NCBI RefSeq assembly: GCF_030811455.1 | Contig: NZ_JAUSQU010000001.1 | Coordinates: 6,634,001-6,698,000 of the forward strand | Source: Streptosporangium lutulentum | GTDB taxonomy: Bacteria; Actinomycetota; Actinomycetes; Streptosporangiales; Streptosporangiaceae | DNA: 64,000 nucleotides | Direction of reading: 5' to 3' | Shown: positions 15,391 to 24,280 of the stretch, piece by piece | How the letters are laid out: each line of letters opens with the position of its first letter | Numbering within the stretch: the first letter of the stretch is position 1 | Translations under genes and position numbers: made by a program | The notes under the pieces: generated by a model | What the model was told of the DNA's origin: nothing | What the model saw: only the letters and a program-made list of their open reading frames with translations | The model's database searches: none

Positions 15391-15780
15391 TTACTTGACG
15401 GTGACGCTGGCGCCGGCGGCCTCGAGAGCGGCCTTGGCCTTCTCCGCCTGCTCCTTGTTGACCTTGCCGTCGAAGACGGACTTGGGAGCGCCGTCCACGA
15501 GGTCCTTGGCCTCCTTGAGACCCAGGCTCGTCAGAGCGCGGATCTCCTTGATGACCTGGATCTTCTTGTCGCCGGCGGCCTCGAGGATGACGTCGAACTC
15601 GTCCTGCTCCTCGACCTCTTCGGCAGCGGCGCCGGCGGCACCGGGGACGGCGGTAACGGCGACCGGGGCGGCGGCCTTGACGTCGAAGGTGTCCTCGAAG
15701 AGCTTCACGAAGTCGGACAGCTCAAGGAGAGTCATTTCCTTGAAAGCGTCGAGCAGCTCGTCGGTGCTGAGCTTCGCCAT
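15391..15780 (-). CDS. rplL: 50S ribosomal protein L7/L12
   Basis: 129 residues. N-terminal dimerisation domain (MAKLSTDELLDAFKEMTLLELSDFV), an Ala/Glu-rich hinge (about 45-60), and the C-terminal factor-binding domain with KIQVIKEIRALTSLGLKEAKDLVDGAPK. It forms the L7/L12 stalk that recruits EF-Tu and EF-G. It is 80 bases downstream of rplJ and shares its promoter. Confidence 0.98.
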   Translation of the reverse strand: MAKLSTDELLDAFKEMTLLELSDFVKLFEDTFDVKAAAPVAVTAVPGAAGAAAEEVEEQDEFDVILEAAGDKKIQVIKEIRALTSLGLKEAKDLVDGAPKSVFDGKVNKEQAEKAKAALEAAGASVTVK

Positions 15781-15860
15781 GATGATTCCTCCGTATGAAT
15801 CTAACTACTAAGAAATGGGACCGCGGTGTGCGTTAATCCCCTGTGACCGCTTACGCGGAC

Positions 15861-16385
15861 CTACTCGCCGGCGCCTTCGCGCTTGACGCGCAGGGCCTCG
15901 GCCAGCTGAGCCATGTTGGTGGGCAGCGCGTTGAAGACAGCGGCCGCGTGGCCCTGCTTCGCCTTCAGAGCGCCGGCCAGCTTCGCGAGGAGAACCTCAC
16001 GCGACTCGAGGTCGGCAAGCTTGCTGATCTCGGCCGGGGTCATCGCCTTACCGTCGACGACACCGCCCTTGATGATCAGGAGGGGATTGGCCTTGGCGAA
16101 ATCACGCAGACTCTTGGCAGCCTCGACCACGTCGCCGTTGACGAAAGCGATCGCCGACGGACCCGCGAGCAGGTCGTTGAGCTGGCTGAACCCGGCCTCA
16201 TTGGCCGCGATCTTGGTCAGCGTGTTCTTCACCACGGCGAAATTCGCATTCTCACCGAGGGAAACGCGCAGCTGCTTGAGCTGGGCGACGGTGAGACCGC
16301 GGTATTCGGTCAGAACGGCAGCGTTGGAGCCGTCGAAGCTGCTCTTGAGCTCGGCTACTGCCGTTGCCTTTTCTGCCTTCGCCAT
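15861..16385 (-). CDS. rplJ: 50S ribosomal protein L10
   Basis: 174 residues from the ATG at 16385 (MAKAEKATAVAELKSSFDGS), which has AAGGAGG seven bases upstream; an open frame extends to 16463 but runs through the leader. L10 anchors the L7/L12 dimers on 23S rRNA. It contains the family pattern VLTEYRGLTVAQLKQLR and NTLTKIAANEAG. The complex of L10 with L12 normally represses its own mRNA through the leader upstream. Confidence 0.97.
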   Translation of the reverse strand: MAKAEKATAVAELKSSFDGSNAAVLTEYRGLTVAQLKQLRVSLGENANFAVVKNTLTKIAANEAGFSQLNDLLAGPSAIAFVNGDVVEAAKSLRDFAKANPLLIIKGGVVDGKAMTPAEISKLADLESREVLLAKLAGALKAKQGHAAAVFNALPTNMAQLAEALRVKREGAGE

Positions 16386-16583
16386 GGGCCTCCTTCCAGA
16401 TGTGCCGCCGGCGTGAAGGCCCATAAAAGCGAACAAGCCCCGGCGCAGGCGCACGGGGCTCACATAAGGAGGTTAATCCAGATGAAAACTCACATCACAA
16501 CCTGCGCAGGCCGTCCACTTGGGTGGATCCTTGGGTCACCAGGCCATGAGGCTTGATGACGACCGGCGGTCTTCGGCGTTGAC
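16386..16583 (-). promoter_or_regulatory. rplJL leader (likely L10 autoregulatory leader)
   Basis: About 200 transcribed bases between the promoter and the rplJ ATG with no gene. It contains a strong unused Shine-Dalgarno-like TAACCTCCTTA complement and GC hairpins (GCCCCG/CGGGGC around 16434-16461). Actinobacterial rplJ genes commonly carry an L10-binding leader here; the exact fold was not computed. Confidence 0.5.
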
Positions 16584-16613
16584 AGCTTACGTCCTGATCA
16601 GGACTTGTGCCAA
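16584..16613 (-). promoter_or_regulatory. rplJL promoter with a palindrome in the spacer
   Basis: Minus strand TTGGCA (16608-16613), 18-base spacer, TAAGCT (16584-16589). The spacer includes the perfect 14-bp palindrome GTCCTGATCAGGAC (16591-16604). The elements fit a housekeeping sigma promoter well; the palindrome is a possible operator. Confidence 0.65.
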
Positions 16614-16671
16614 ATCAAACCTCGAACCCGGGTCGAATCGAGGCAGGACCCCGCACCGGAGCGGGGAAAGG

Positions 16672-16704
16672 CCCGCGCCCCCGGCCGTCGGCCGGGGGCG
16701 CGGG
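16672..16704 (-). terminator. Terminator after the lipoprotein gene
   Basis: Perfect 15-bp stem CCCGCGCCCCCGGCC (16672-16686) with GGCCGGGGGCGCGGG (16690-16704) and a 3-base loop, 13 bases after the lipoprotein stop. No U tract. Confidence 0.8.
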
Positions 16705-16717
16705 TCGTGCGTGAACG

Positions 16718-17548
16718 TCAGTTTCCGACGTGGTTCTTCGGCAGCTCGCTCACCTGGTCGGCGGGCGGGGCGGTGATCTCCACGGGCTCGTTGAAGCCCT
16801 TGAAGAACGCCGTCAGGTTGAACGTGGCGCCCTGCTGGGCGCCGCTCAGCGCGACCTTGCGCGGCAGGCTCTGGGCGTCGGCCCAGAAGTCGAACTTCAC
16901 GTTCTTGGCCTGCGAGAGGTCCCGCTGGAGCTGCGCGCTCTTGGCCGGGTCGATCACCTGTGCGGCTTCGGCCACCGGGAAGGTGCCGCTGTAGTGCGTC
17001 GTGTCGACTCCGCCGACCGTCTCGGTGCCGACGGCCTTGACGTCCTTCGACGCGGTCAGCAGCTTGACGGTGCTCGCCAGGTCGAACTGCTGGATCTGGT
17101 CCATGAAGCCCTTGATCCCGGCCTGCTCCTTGGCGTTGACGTCGGTGAGCGACACCTTGACCCAGGGCTTGGCCGCGCCCGCGAACTTGTTGAGGAGTTG
17201 CGACTTCACGTACACGGTGTCACCCGACAGGATGGCGCGGGCGCCGCCCGGCACGTTCTGGCCGCCGTAGGTGATCGTGTCCAGCTTGACGTCCGTCGCG
17301 AGCTGGGGACGGCTCTGGTAGAGCAGACTGCCCTGGATCTTGCTCGTGCCCTTGTCGCCGCCGGTGGCCTCGAGAGCCACGTCGGCGGAGTAGGAGGTGA
17401 CCGCCTCAGCCTTCTGCACACTCTGCTGTACCGCCTCGGCGGCGGCCAGCTTGACGTTTCCGAGGGAGCTGGTGCTCTGCGCACCGCATCCCGCGACCGC
17501 GACCAGCGCGGCCCCTCCCAATGCAAGTGCGGGAGCCAATCGACGCAT
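16718..17548 (-). CDS. LppX/LprG-family lipoprotein
   Basis: 276 residues. Signal peptide with lipobox VAGC: Cys21 is the predicted lipidated residue. The mature part (TSYSADVALEATGG..., LLYQSRPQLATDVKLDTITYGG, TVYVKSQLL..., WADAQSLPRKVALSG) matches the LppX/LprG/DUF1396 fold, a hydrophobic-pocket lipoprotein on the outer face of the membrane that in mycobacteria moves lipids or glycolipids. A lipoprotein of this type also sits between rplA and rplJ in Streptomyces, so the location is conserved. It has its own terminators on both sides. Confidence 0.85.
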   Translation of the reverse strand: MRRLAPALALGGAALVAVAGCGAQSTSSLGNVKLAAAEAVQQSVQKAEAVTSYSADVALEATGGDKGTSKIQGSLLYQSRPQLATDVKLDTITYGGQNVPGGARAILSGDTVYVKSQLLNKFAGAAKPWVKVSLTDVNAKEQAGIKGFMDQIQQFDLASTVKLLTASKDVKAVGTETVGGVDTTHYSGTFPVAEAAQVIDPAKSAQLQRDLSQAKNVKFDFWADAQSLPRKVALSGAQQGATFNLTAFFKGFNEPVEITAPPADQVSELPKNHVGN

Positions 17549-17643
17549 TCGCCTTCACCCTTTCGTGTCCCCCGATGAACTTGTCTATGACACTACGTGG
17601 CGAGAAAGTCGATCGCGTCCTCCATGAGAACGAAGAAACAACA

Positions 17644-17681
17644 AAAGACCTCAACCGAATGGCCATTCGGTTGAGGTCTTT
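17644..17681 (-). terminator. rplKA terminator
   Basis: Perfect 17-bp inverted repeat, AAAGACCTCAACCGAAT (17644-17660) and its complement (17665-17681), 4-base loop GGCC, with U-rich sequence following on the minus strand (TTTTGTTGTTTC). Less GC-rich than the other terminators here and probably very efficient. Confidence 0.9.
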
Positions 17682-17699
17682 CGAGAAAAACGGTTTATA

Positions 17700-18413
17700 T
17701 CAGGCGTCGAGCTCTGCGGCCAGGCCGCGCGTCGCGTTGGGGTCGACCGGAATGCCGGGGCCCATGGACGTGGCGAACACGACCTTCTTGATGTAACGGC
17801 CCTTGGCCGCGGACGGCTTCAGACGCAGCACCTCGTCGAGGGCGGCGGCGTAGTTCTCGATGAGCTGACGCTCGCCGAACGACACCTTGCCGATGATGAA
17901 GTGCATGTTCGCGTGCCGGTCGACACGGAACTCGATCTTGCCGCCCTTGATGTCGGTGACGGCCTTGCCGACGGCCGGCGTGACGGTGCCGGTCTTGGGG
18001 TTCGGCATCAGACCACGCGGGCCGAGCACGCGGCCCAGGCGGCCGACCTTGCCCATGAGGTCCGGGGTGGCGACGACCGCGTCGAAGTCGAGGCGGCCCT
18101 TGGCGACCTCTTCGATCAGCTCGTCGGCACCGACGATGTCGGCACCCGCGGCGCGGGCCTCCTCGGCACGGTCGCCGGTCGCGAAGACCAGGACCCGGGC
18201 GGTCTTACCGGTGCCGTGCGGGAGGTTGACGGTGCCGCGCACCATCTGGTCCGCCTTGCGGGGGTCGACGCCCAGTCGCAGAGCGACTTCGACGGTGGCG
18301 TCGAACTTGGCGACGTTGGACTCCTTGGCCAGCTTGGCGGCTTCGGCCGGGGAGTACAGGTTGTCGAGGTTGATCTTGGCCGCTGCTTCGCGGTATCCCT
18401 TGCTGCGCTTCAC
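17700..18413 (-). CDS. rplA: 50S ribosomal protein L1
   Basis: 237 residues, full length. GTG start with AGGAGTG upstream. L1 forms the mobile stalk by the E site. Family motifs seen: EVALRLGVDPRKADQMVRGTVNLPHGTGK and GRLGRVLGPRGLMPNPKTGTVTP. It is the second gene of the rplK-rplA unit; L1 in many bacteria represses this operon by binding its mRNA. Confidence 0.98.
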   Translation of the reverse strand: MKRSKGYREAAAKINLDNLYSPAEAAKLAKESNVAKFDATVEVALRLGVDPRKADQMVRGTVNLPHGTGKTARVLVFATGDRAEEARAAGADIVGADELIEEVAKGRLDFDAVVATPDLMGKVGRLGRVLGPRGLMPNPKTGTVTPAVGKAVTDIKGGKIEFRVDRHANMHFIIGKVSFGERQLIENYAAALDEVLRLKPSAAKGRYIKKVVFATSMGPGIPVDPNATRGLAAELDA

Positions 18414-18590
18414 GTGCTCACTCCTATGGATCCGAGTGTCCGTGGTGCGGGCCAGCGCCTGGCCCCTCCACTTACTTCGACGGTGGGGTGACGAACGCGC
18501 TCCAGGTCGCGTCCGACGCCGGGCTCCTGGCGGGTGTCACGGATCCTGGTGGATGTCCGCTTCACCGCCGGCCCGGGTGGTCCGGTACTG

Positions 18591-19022
18591 CTAGTCGACG
18601 ATCGTGATGCCCATCGACCGGGCGGTGCCGGCGATGATCTTCTCGGCCGCCTGAACGTCGTTGGCGTTGAGGTCCTGCATCTTGGTCTCGGCGATCTGGC
18701 GCAGCTGCTCCTTGGTGAGCTTGCCGACCTTGTCCTTCTGCGGGACGGCCGAGCCCTTCGCCACGCCGGCGGCCTTCTTGATCAGCTCGGGCGCCGGAGG
18801 CGTCTTCGTGATGAAGACGAAGGTGCGGTCCTCGAAGATGGTGATCTCAACGGGGATGATGTTGCCGCGCTGGGCTTCGGTGGCAGCGTTGTACTGCTTC
18901 ACGAATTCCATGATGTTGACGCCGTGCGGACCGAGGGCGGTACCGACCGGCGGTGCGGGGGTGGCCTGGCCAGCGGGAAGCTGGACCTTGACCAGTGCCG
19001 CGATCTTCTTCTTAGGAGGCAT
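18591..19022 (-). CDS. rplK: 50S ribosomal protein L11
   Basis: 143 residues, full length. It opens MPPKKKIAALVKVQLPAGQA with the Pro-rich N-terminal domain that binds thiopeptides, and ends with the rRNA-binding SMGITIVD C-terminus. L11 is part of the GTPase-associated centre. The gap to rplA is 177 bases, long for this pair, and shows no gene. Confidence 0.98.
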   Translation of the reverse strand: MPPKKKIAALVKVQLPAGQATPAPPVGTALGPHGVNIMEFVKQYNAATEAQRGNIIPVEITIFEDRTFVFITKTPPAPELIKKAAGVAKGSAVPQKDKVGKLTKEQLRQIAETKMQDLNANDVQAAEKIIAGTARSMGITIVD

Positions 19023-19138
19023 GGTTCTCTCCGGGTCCTCATCGGGTTAGTGCGGCTCCCACGCAGACACGGGGAGCATGTCGGTGGGCCGCGCTTCGCG
19101 AAGCACGGCCCCCGAACGACTTAGTTTATGTGATCGAG

Positions 19139-20041
19139 TCAGATCTTCGAGACCTGGTTGAACGAGAGCTCAACCGGAGTCTCACGACCGAAGATCGACA
19201 CCAGCACCTTGAGCTTCTGCGACTCGGCGCTGATCTCACTGACCGTGGCGGGCAGGGTCGCGAACGGGCCGTCCATGACGGTGACGGACTCGCCGACCTC
19301 GAAGTCGACGGTCGCGGCCGAGGCCTTGGCGGTCGACTTCTTGACTTCCTCGGACGGCTCCGGCGCCAGCAGCTTGGCGACTTCTTCGAGGCTCAGCGGG
19401 CTCGGCTTGTTGGACAGGCCGACAAAGCCGGTCACACCGGGCGTGTTACGCACCGCGGACCAGGACTCGTCGGTCAGTTCCATCCGGACCAGCACGTAGC
19501 CGGGCAGCACGCGCTCCTTGACGAGCTGGCGCTTGCCGCTCTTCACCTCGGTCACGTGGTGGGTGGGCACCTCGACCTGGAAGATGTAGTCCTCCATGTT
19601 GAGGGACTGCGTGCGGGTCTCGATGTTCGACTTCACGCGGTTCTCGTAACCCGCGTAGGAGTGGATGACGTACCACTCGCCGAAGAGGCTCCGCAGGTGG
19701 TCCTTGAACTCCTCGACCACGTTGACCTCGGGGAGGACGTCGCCGTCCTCGTCGACGGCGCCCGCCTCCGCGACCGCTTCGTCGTCGTCGGCCTCGTCAT
19801 CCTCATCGGACTCGAGGTCACCGTCCTCGTCAACGACACCGGCCGCTGCCGCGACCTCGGTGTCATCGTCGGCGGCCTCGGCCTCTTCGGCCTCGGTTTC
19901 AGCGTCGACGTCGACGTCGGATCCGGCATCGACGGCCGACTCAGCGGACTCGTCGAGCGAACCCTTCGTCACATCGACGGCTTCCGACTCGTCCACGCGC
20001 TCCGCGCGGGACTCGCCAGCCGACTGTGAAGACTCGGACAC
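19139..20041 (-). CDS. nusG: Transcription termination/antitermination protein NusG
   Basis: 300 residues, with an acidic, low-complexity N-terminal extension of about 110 residues (runs of Asp/Glu) ahead of the NGN domain, which starts near WYVIHSYAGYENRVK and includes VLPGYVLVRMELTDESW and RNTPGVTGFVG. The KOW domain is at the C-terminus (VGESVTVMDGPFATLPATVSEI). Acidic extensions are typical of actinobacterial NusG. GTG start at 20041. NusG binds RNA polymerase and links it to Rho or to S10; secE lies 68 bases upstream in the same unit. Confidence 0.97.
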   Translation of the reverse strand: MSESSQSAGESRAERVDESEAVDVTKGSLDESAESAVDAGSDVDVDAETEAEEAEAADDDTEVAAAAGVVDEDGDLESDEDDEADDDEAVAEAGAVDEDGDVLPEVNVVEEFKDHLRSLFGEWYVIHSYAGYENRVKSNIETRTQSLNMEDYIFQVEVPTHHVTEVKSGKRQLVKERVLPGYVLVRMELTDESWSAVRNTPGVTGFVGLSNKPSPLSLEEVAKLLAPEPSEEVKKSTAKASAATVDFEVGESVTVMDGPFATLPATVSEISAESQKLKVLVSIFGRETPVELSFNQVSKI

Positions 20042-20109
20042 TGTGACTCATTCTCTTTCCGTCGATGGGCTGAATGGACTGATCGAGGGACGACCCGCCG
20101 GATGCCGGC

Positions 20110-20358
20110 TCAGGCTCCGCCGAAGATTCGCAGCACACCCTCGGTGAACACGTAGTCCAGCAGGGACACGATTCCGATCATGATCACAACGAAGACCAGA
20201 ACGATGATGGTGTAAGAGATGAGCTCCTTGCGCGTAGGCCAGATGACCTTACGCAGCTCAGCTATGATCTGCCGATAAAAAAGGGCGGGAGAAGTACGCT
20301 TGGTCTTCTTCTCACCACTCGGCTTGTCTGCGGTTTCGCCGCGCGTGTCGATCGCCAC
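20110..20358 (-). CDS. secE: Preprotein translocase subunit SecE
   Basis: 82 residues from the GTG at 20358 (MAIDTRGETADKPSG), where an AGGTG lies upstream; a TTG at 20385 giving 91 residues lacks a ribosome-binding site. The essential ALFYRQIIAELRKVIWPTRKEL amphipathic segment is followed by one membrane helix (YTIIVLVFVVIMIGIVSLL). SecE clamps SecY in the translocon. First protein gene of the secE-nusG unit, directly after tRNA-Trp. Confidence 0.95.
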   Translation of the reverse strand: MAIDTRGETADKPSGEKKTKRTSPALFYRQIIAELRKVIWPTRKELISYTIIVLVFVVIMIGIVSLLDYVFTEGVLRIFGGA

Positions 20359-20432
20359 AGTCCTCACCTGATCCGTCGAATCCAACGCATATCAGCGGCG
20401 CGCTAGACGCCAGATGCGCGGACCGCTCCTCG

Positions 20433-20505
20433 CAGGGCACGAAGGACTCGAACCTTCAACCGCCGGTTTTGGAGACCGGTGCGCTACCAATTGCGCTAGT
20501 GCCCT
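20433..20505 (-). tRNA. tRNA-Trp (anticodon CCA)
   Basis: 73 bases on the minus strand. Acceptor stem AGGGCAC/GTGCCCT, D-arm AGCGCAATTGGTAGCGC, anticodon loop CTCCAAA giving anticodon CCA, T-arm with GGTTCGAGTCC. The 3' CCA is not encoded. tRNA-Trp ahead of secE-nusG is a conserved actinobacterial arrangement. Confidence 0.97.
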
Positions 20506-20785
20506 AAGACATGAACCACCATACATCGGTTGGACCGAAGTTTGGCCGCGGCTCACGGTCTCACACCGCCGGTTCAGGCATTCGGCGGAAAGACCACGTC
20601 GGATTCTACGTCGGAATGGCCACTACGTCGAACCGGCGGACGATTGCCCAGATCAAGCCCAACTGACGTGCTTGTACGGCTTGTCGCGGGCCGTCCGCCT
20701 CCTGGAGGCCGTACGGCCGCCGCGGGGCCGCCCGCATCCTGGATAAGCGACGGAAACGACGAGGCCGATCTGTAAGCATGGGCGT

Positions 20786-21997
20786 ATGACCCGTCCTCGC
20801 GTCTCCGCGCGCATCTCCGCGATCTCCGAGTCCGCCACGCTCGCCGTGGACGCCAAGGCCAAGGCGATGAAGGCGGCGGGCCGCCCGGTCATCGGCTTCG
20901 GCGCCGGCGAGCCGGACTTCGCGACTCCCGGCTACATCGTCGAGGCGGCCGCCGAGGCGTGCCGGAACCCGCGGTTCCACAAGTACACGCCGTCGGGCGG
21001 CCTCCCCGAGCTCAGGCAGGCCATCGCCGACAAGACGCTCCGCGACTCCGGCCACCGGGTCGACGCGGCCCAGGTGCTGGTCACCAACGGCGGCAAGCAG
21101 GCCGTCTACCAGGCGTTCGCCACGCTGCTCGACCCCGGTGACGAGGTCGTGGTCATCGCCCCCTACTGGACCACCTACCCCGAGGCCGTCAAGCTGGCAG
21201 GCGGGGTCCAGGTCGACGTCGTGACCGACGAGACCACCGGCTACCTCGCGAGCGTCGAGCAGCTCGAGGCGGCACGCACCGACCGCACCAAGGTCCTGCT
21301 GTTCGTCTCCCCGTCCAACCCGACCGGCGCGGTCTACAGCCCCGAGCAGGTCGAGGCGATCGGCCGCTGGGCCGTCGAGCACGACCTGTGGGTCGTCACG
21401 GACGAGATCTACGAGCACCTCACCTACGGCGACGCGACGTTCACGAGCATCGCCACCGCCGTTCCCGAACTGGGCGACAAGGTCGTCGTGCTGAACGGCG
21501 TCGCCAAGACCTACGCGATGACCGGCTGGCGGGTGGGCTGGCTGATCGGCCCCAAGGACGTCGTGAAGGCCGCGACCAACCTGCAGTCGCACGCCACCTC
21601 CAACGTCTCCAACGTGGCCCAGGCCGCGGCCCTGGCCGCCGTCACCGGCGATCTGTCGGCCGTGGCCGCGATGCGCGAGGCCTTCGACCGCCGCCGCCGG
21701 ACCATGGTCCGGATGCTCGGCGAGATCCCGGGCGTGCTCTGCCCCGAGCCCCTGGGCGCGTTCTACGTCTACCCGTCGGTCAAGGAGCTGCTGGGCGGAG
21801 ACTTCGGCGGCAGGCGCCCTCAGACGTCCGCCGAGCTCGCCGAGCTCATCCTTGAGGAGGCCGAGGTCGCCCTCGTTCCCGGCGAGGCCTTCGGCACCCC
21901 GGGTTACTTCCGCCTGTCCTACGCCCTCGGCGACGACGACCTCGCCGAGGGCGTGAGCCGGATCGCCACGTTCCTGAGTGAGAGCCGCCGGCCGTGA
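20786..21997 (+). CDS. aspC: Class I PLP-dependent aminotransferase (aspartate aminotransferase)
   Basis: 403 residues. Fold-type I aminotransferase that interconverts aspartate and oxaloacetate with 2-oxoglutarate. Seen: SPSNPTGAVYSP (Asn178), DEIYEHLTYG (Asp206), the PLP lysine in GVAKTYAMTGWRVGW (Lys241), and the substrate-binding Arg region in GTPGYFRLSYALGDDDL. The ATG has no clear ribosome-binding site; TAAGCA ends 7 bases before it, so a leaderless transcript is possible. An aminotransferase of this type adjoins tRNA-Trp/secE in Streptomyces too. Confidence 0.92.
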   Translation: MTRPRVSARISAISESATLAVDAKAKAMKAAGRPVIGFGAGEPDFATPGYIVEAAAEACRNPRFHKYTPSGGLPELRQAIADKTLRDSGHRVDAAQVLVTNGGKQAVYQAFATLLDPGDEVVVIAPYWTTYPEAVKLAGGVQVDVVTDETTGYLASVEQLEAARTDRTKVLLFVSPSNPTGAVYSPEQVEAIGRWAVEHDLWVVTDEIYEHLTYGDATFTSIATAVPELGDKVVVLNGVAKTYAMTGWRVGWLIGPKDVVKAATNLQSHATSNVSNVAQAAALAAVTGDLSAVAAMREAFDRRRRTMVRMLGEIPGVLCPEPLGAFYVYPSVKELLGGDFGGRRPQTSAELAELILEEAEVALVPGEAFGTPGYFRLSYALGDDDLAEGVSRIATFLSESRRP

Positions 21998-22070
21998 CCG
22001 CGGGCGAGACCGGTCCCCGCGAATCCGGGGCCGGGCCTTCCAGACGCGAGAGGCCCCGGCAAGCCTGACT

Positions 22071-22268
22071 TTCAGGACATAGGCCACGTGGCCTCGCTCG
22101 GCACAAGACCGTGGCCGGATCTTCAGGACATGGGCCACGTGACCTCGCTCGGCACAGGGCCGTGGCCGGACCCTCAGGGCATGGGCCGGGGTGGCCCGGC
22201 TCGACGAGGTGGAAGACCGCCCTTTCCGGGCGGGTCAGGCTTTCAGGGCATAGGCCACGGTGGCCTCG
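22071..22268. repeat. 51-bp tandem repeat that echoes the end of the neighbouring STAND gene
   Basis: Units at 22071-22121 and 22122-22172 (both 51 bases, TTCAGGACATRGGCCACGTG then CCTCGCTCGGCACA...), a diverged third unit from 22173, and a fourth match at 22242-22268 that is the coding 3' end of the STAND gene (its last residues EATVAYALK). The third unit also contains a GCCCTTTCCGGGCGGG stretch that may act as terminator. Confidence 0.8.
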
Positions 22269-24280
22269 ATGGGGGAGGCCATGCCCTCCCTGAACGCCGT
22301 GTCGTAGTCGGCCGCGCCGATCAGCTCCAGGGCGCGGGTCGCGGCGCCCTGGCGGAGCGTGGTCATGGCGTCGGCCCCGAGGCCGGGCAGGCCGAAGGTG
22401 ATCCAGATGCGCTGGGCGGCGCCCAGGAGCCAGGCGGCGCGCCCGCCGTCACCCGCGGCGGCGGCGACCCGCGCGAGCTGGTCGACGGCGAGGACGGTGC
22501 CGACCACGTCGCGCAGCTGCCATTTGATCTCCAGTGACGTCCGGGCGGCCCTGGCCGCCTCGGCGACCTCGCCACGGTTGAAGAGAGCGAGGGAGAGCGC
22601 GTAGTCGCAGAGGGAGCGTATGGACAGCTCGCCGTGGTCCTCGCAGCGGAGGCGGACCTCCCTCAGAATCTCCACCGCCTCGTCGAAGTCGCCGCCGAAC
22701 GTGGCCGCCATGGCGAGGAGCAGTGGAACGGACGGCTCCCCCGCCGAACCCAGCTCCACCTCCTTGAACTTGACCGCCCCCTCCAGCGCGTACGCCCGCG
22801 CACCGTCGAGGTCGGCGGTGAACAGGCAGCTGCCGGCGAGACGGAGGTAGGCGTTCGCCTCCGCCTCCGCGTCGCCGTACCGCCGCGCGTTCTCGACGCA
22901 CTCCTCGGCCCGGCTGCGGGCCAGGACCATGTCCCCCTGGACGAGCGCGAGGTGGGCGACGACCCAGAGGGTCCTGGATTTGACCGGGTCCGGGCCGGGA
23001 GAGCAGGCGGCCAGTGCGCGTTCGAGGTAGTAGCGGCCCTCCCTGATGAGGCCCAGATGGCACCAGAGCACCCACAGGGCTCCGCCCAGTTCCAGGGCCG
23101 CCCGATGGTTGCCCGCGTCAAGACAGCGGTTGAGGGCCGTGCGGAGGTTGGGGAGTTCCTTGTGCGCCCAGTAGGCCCATTCGAGCTGGCGCGGGCCGTA
23201 CCACTCGGCGTCCATCCGGCGGGCGGCGGACAGGTAGTGGTCACGGTGCCGGCGGATCATGAGCTTGCCCTCGCCGAGCTCGTTCAGCCAGTCGCGCCCG
23301 TAATCCCTGATCGTGTCGAGCATGCGGTAGTGATCGCCCACCCGCGCGAGGACGGACTTCGTCGCGAGCGAGGAGAGCACGGCGGGTACGTCGGGCAGGC
23401 GCTCGTCCTGGCAGACGCCGCAGGCCGACTCGACGTCGAAAGCGCCCGCGAAGACCGACAGGCGGGCCCAGAGCAGGCGTTCGGCGGGGGTGCACAGCTC
23501 GTGGCTCCAGCCCGCGGCGGTGCGCAACGTGTGGTGGCGGATGAGGAGCCCCTCGCCGTCGGCCAGCAGCTTGAACCGGTCGTCGAGCTGGTCGGCGAGC
23601 TGGGTCGCGGACAGGCCGCGCATGTGGCTGGCCGCCAGCTCGATGGCGAGCGGCACCCCGTCGAGCCTGCGGCAGAGCCTGGCGACGGCCATCATGGCCC
23701 GTTCGTCCGTGCGCAGCCCGGGCGCCACGGCCTTCGCGCGGTCCAGGAAAAGGCGCATCGCGTCGTAGCGGGCGAGGTCGGCGGCCTCCGGCGGGGGGAC
23801 GGGGAAGGGGTTGACGACCATGACGACCTCCAGCGGGAGGCCCAGCTCCTGACGGCTGGTGGCGATGATCCGGACATCGGGCGCGCCGGTCAGGATGGAG
23901 ACGATCAAATCGGCGCACGGACCGGCCAGGTGCTCGCACGTGTCGAAGAGGAGAAGCAGGCGCCGCTCGGCGAGAAACTCGGTGAGCGTCTCCAGGACCG
24001 GGCGTTCGGACTGCGGGTGCAGGCCCAGCAGCCCGGCGACGCGACCGGCGAGCAGATCGCCGTTGATCTCCGACGACAGCTCGGCCACCCAGACGCCGTC
24101 GGGATAGTCCTCACGCACGTTCTGCGCGGCTTTCAGAGCCAGCCGCGTCTTACCGACCCCACCGGCGCCGTGCAGGGTGAGCAGGCGCGTCCGGGCGAGG
24201 AGCTTCCCGATCTCCTCCAGCTCGTCGGCCCGGCCGACGAAACTGCTCATCTCAACCGGAATGTTCCCCCGCGAGATCAA
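22235..24280 (-). CDS. STAND NTPase with TPR-like repeats, LuxR-type but lacking the HTH (paralog 1)
   Basis: 681 residues from a TTG at 24280 that overlaps the upstream stop (TTGA), with GGGAG about ten bases upstream; an ATG at 24250 is the alternative. N-terminal NB-ARC-like domain: SSFVGRADEL, P-loop GAGGVGKT (38-45), Walker B LLLLFDTCEHL, ATSRQELGLP sensor, GVPLAIELAA. A winged-helix-like segment (GWSHELCTPAERLLWARLSVFAGAFD) and Ala-rich TPR helices follow. The end (...GAADYDTAFREGM...VAYALKA) coincides with the point where related regulators start their LuxR DNA-binding domain; none is present. Probably a signalling protein with an unknown partner. Confidence 0.85.
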   Translation of the reverse strand: MISRGNIPVEMSSFVGRADELEEIGKLLARTRLLTLHGAGGVGKTRLALKAAQNVREDYPDGVWVAELSSEINGDLLAGRVAGLLGLHPQSERPVLETLTEFLAERRLLLLFDTCEHLAGPCADLIVSILTGAPDVRIIATSRQELGLPLEVVMVVNPFPVPPPEAADLARYDAMRLFLDRAKAVAPGLRTDERAMMAVARLCRRLDGVPLAIELAASHMRGLSATQLADQLDDRFKLLADGEGLLIRHHTLRTAAGWSHELCTPAERLLWARLSVFAGAFDVESACGVCQDERLPDVPAVLSSLATKSVLARVGDHYRMLDTIRDYGRDWLNELGEGKLMIRRHRDHYLSAARRMDAEWYGPRQLEWAYWAHKELPNLRTALNRCLDAGNHRAALELGGALWVLWCHLGLIREGRYYLERALAACSPGPDPVKSRTLWVVAHLALVQGDMVLARSRAEECVENARRYGDAEAEANAYLRLAGSCLFTADLDGARAYALEGAVKFKEVELGSAGEPSVPLLLAMAATFGGDFDEAVEILREVRLRCEDHGELSIRSLCDYALSLALFNRGEVAEAARAARTSLEIKWQLRDVVGTVLAVDQLARVAAAAGDGGRAAWLLGAAQRIWITFGLPGLGADAMTTLRQGAATRALELIGAADYDTAFREGMASPIEATVAYALKA

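Noticed and set aside
20606..22138. Long minus-strand frame opposite aspC
   Set aside because: Antisense shadow; the plus strand has all aminotransferase motifs.
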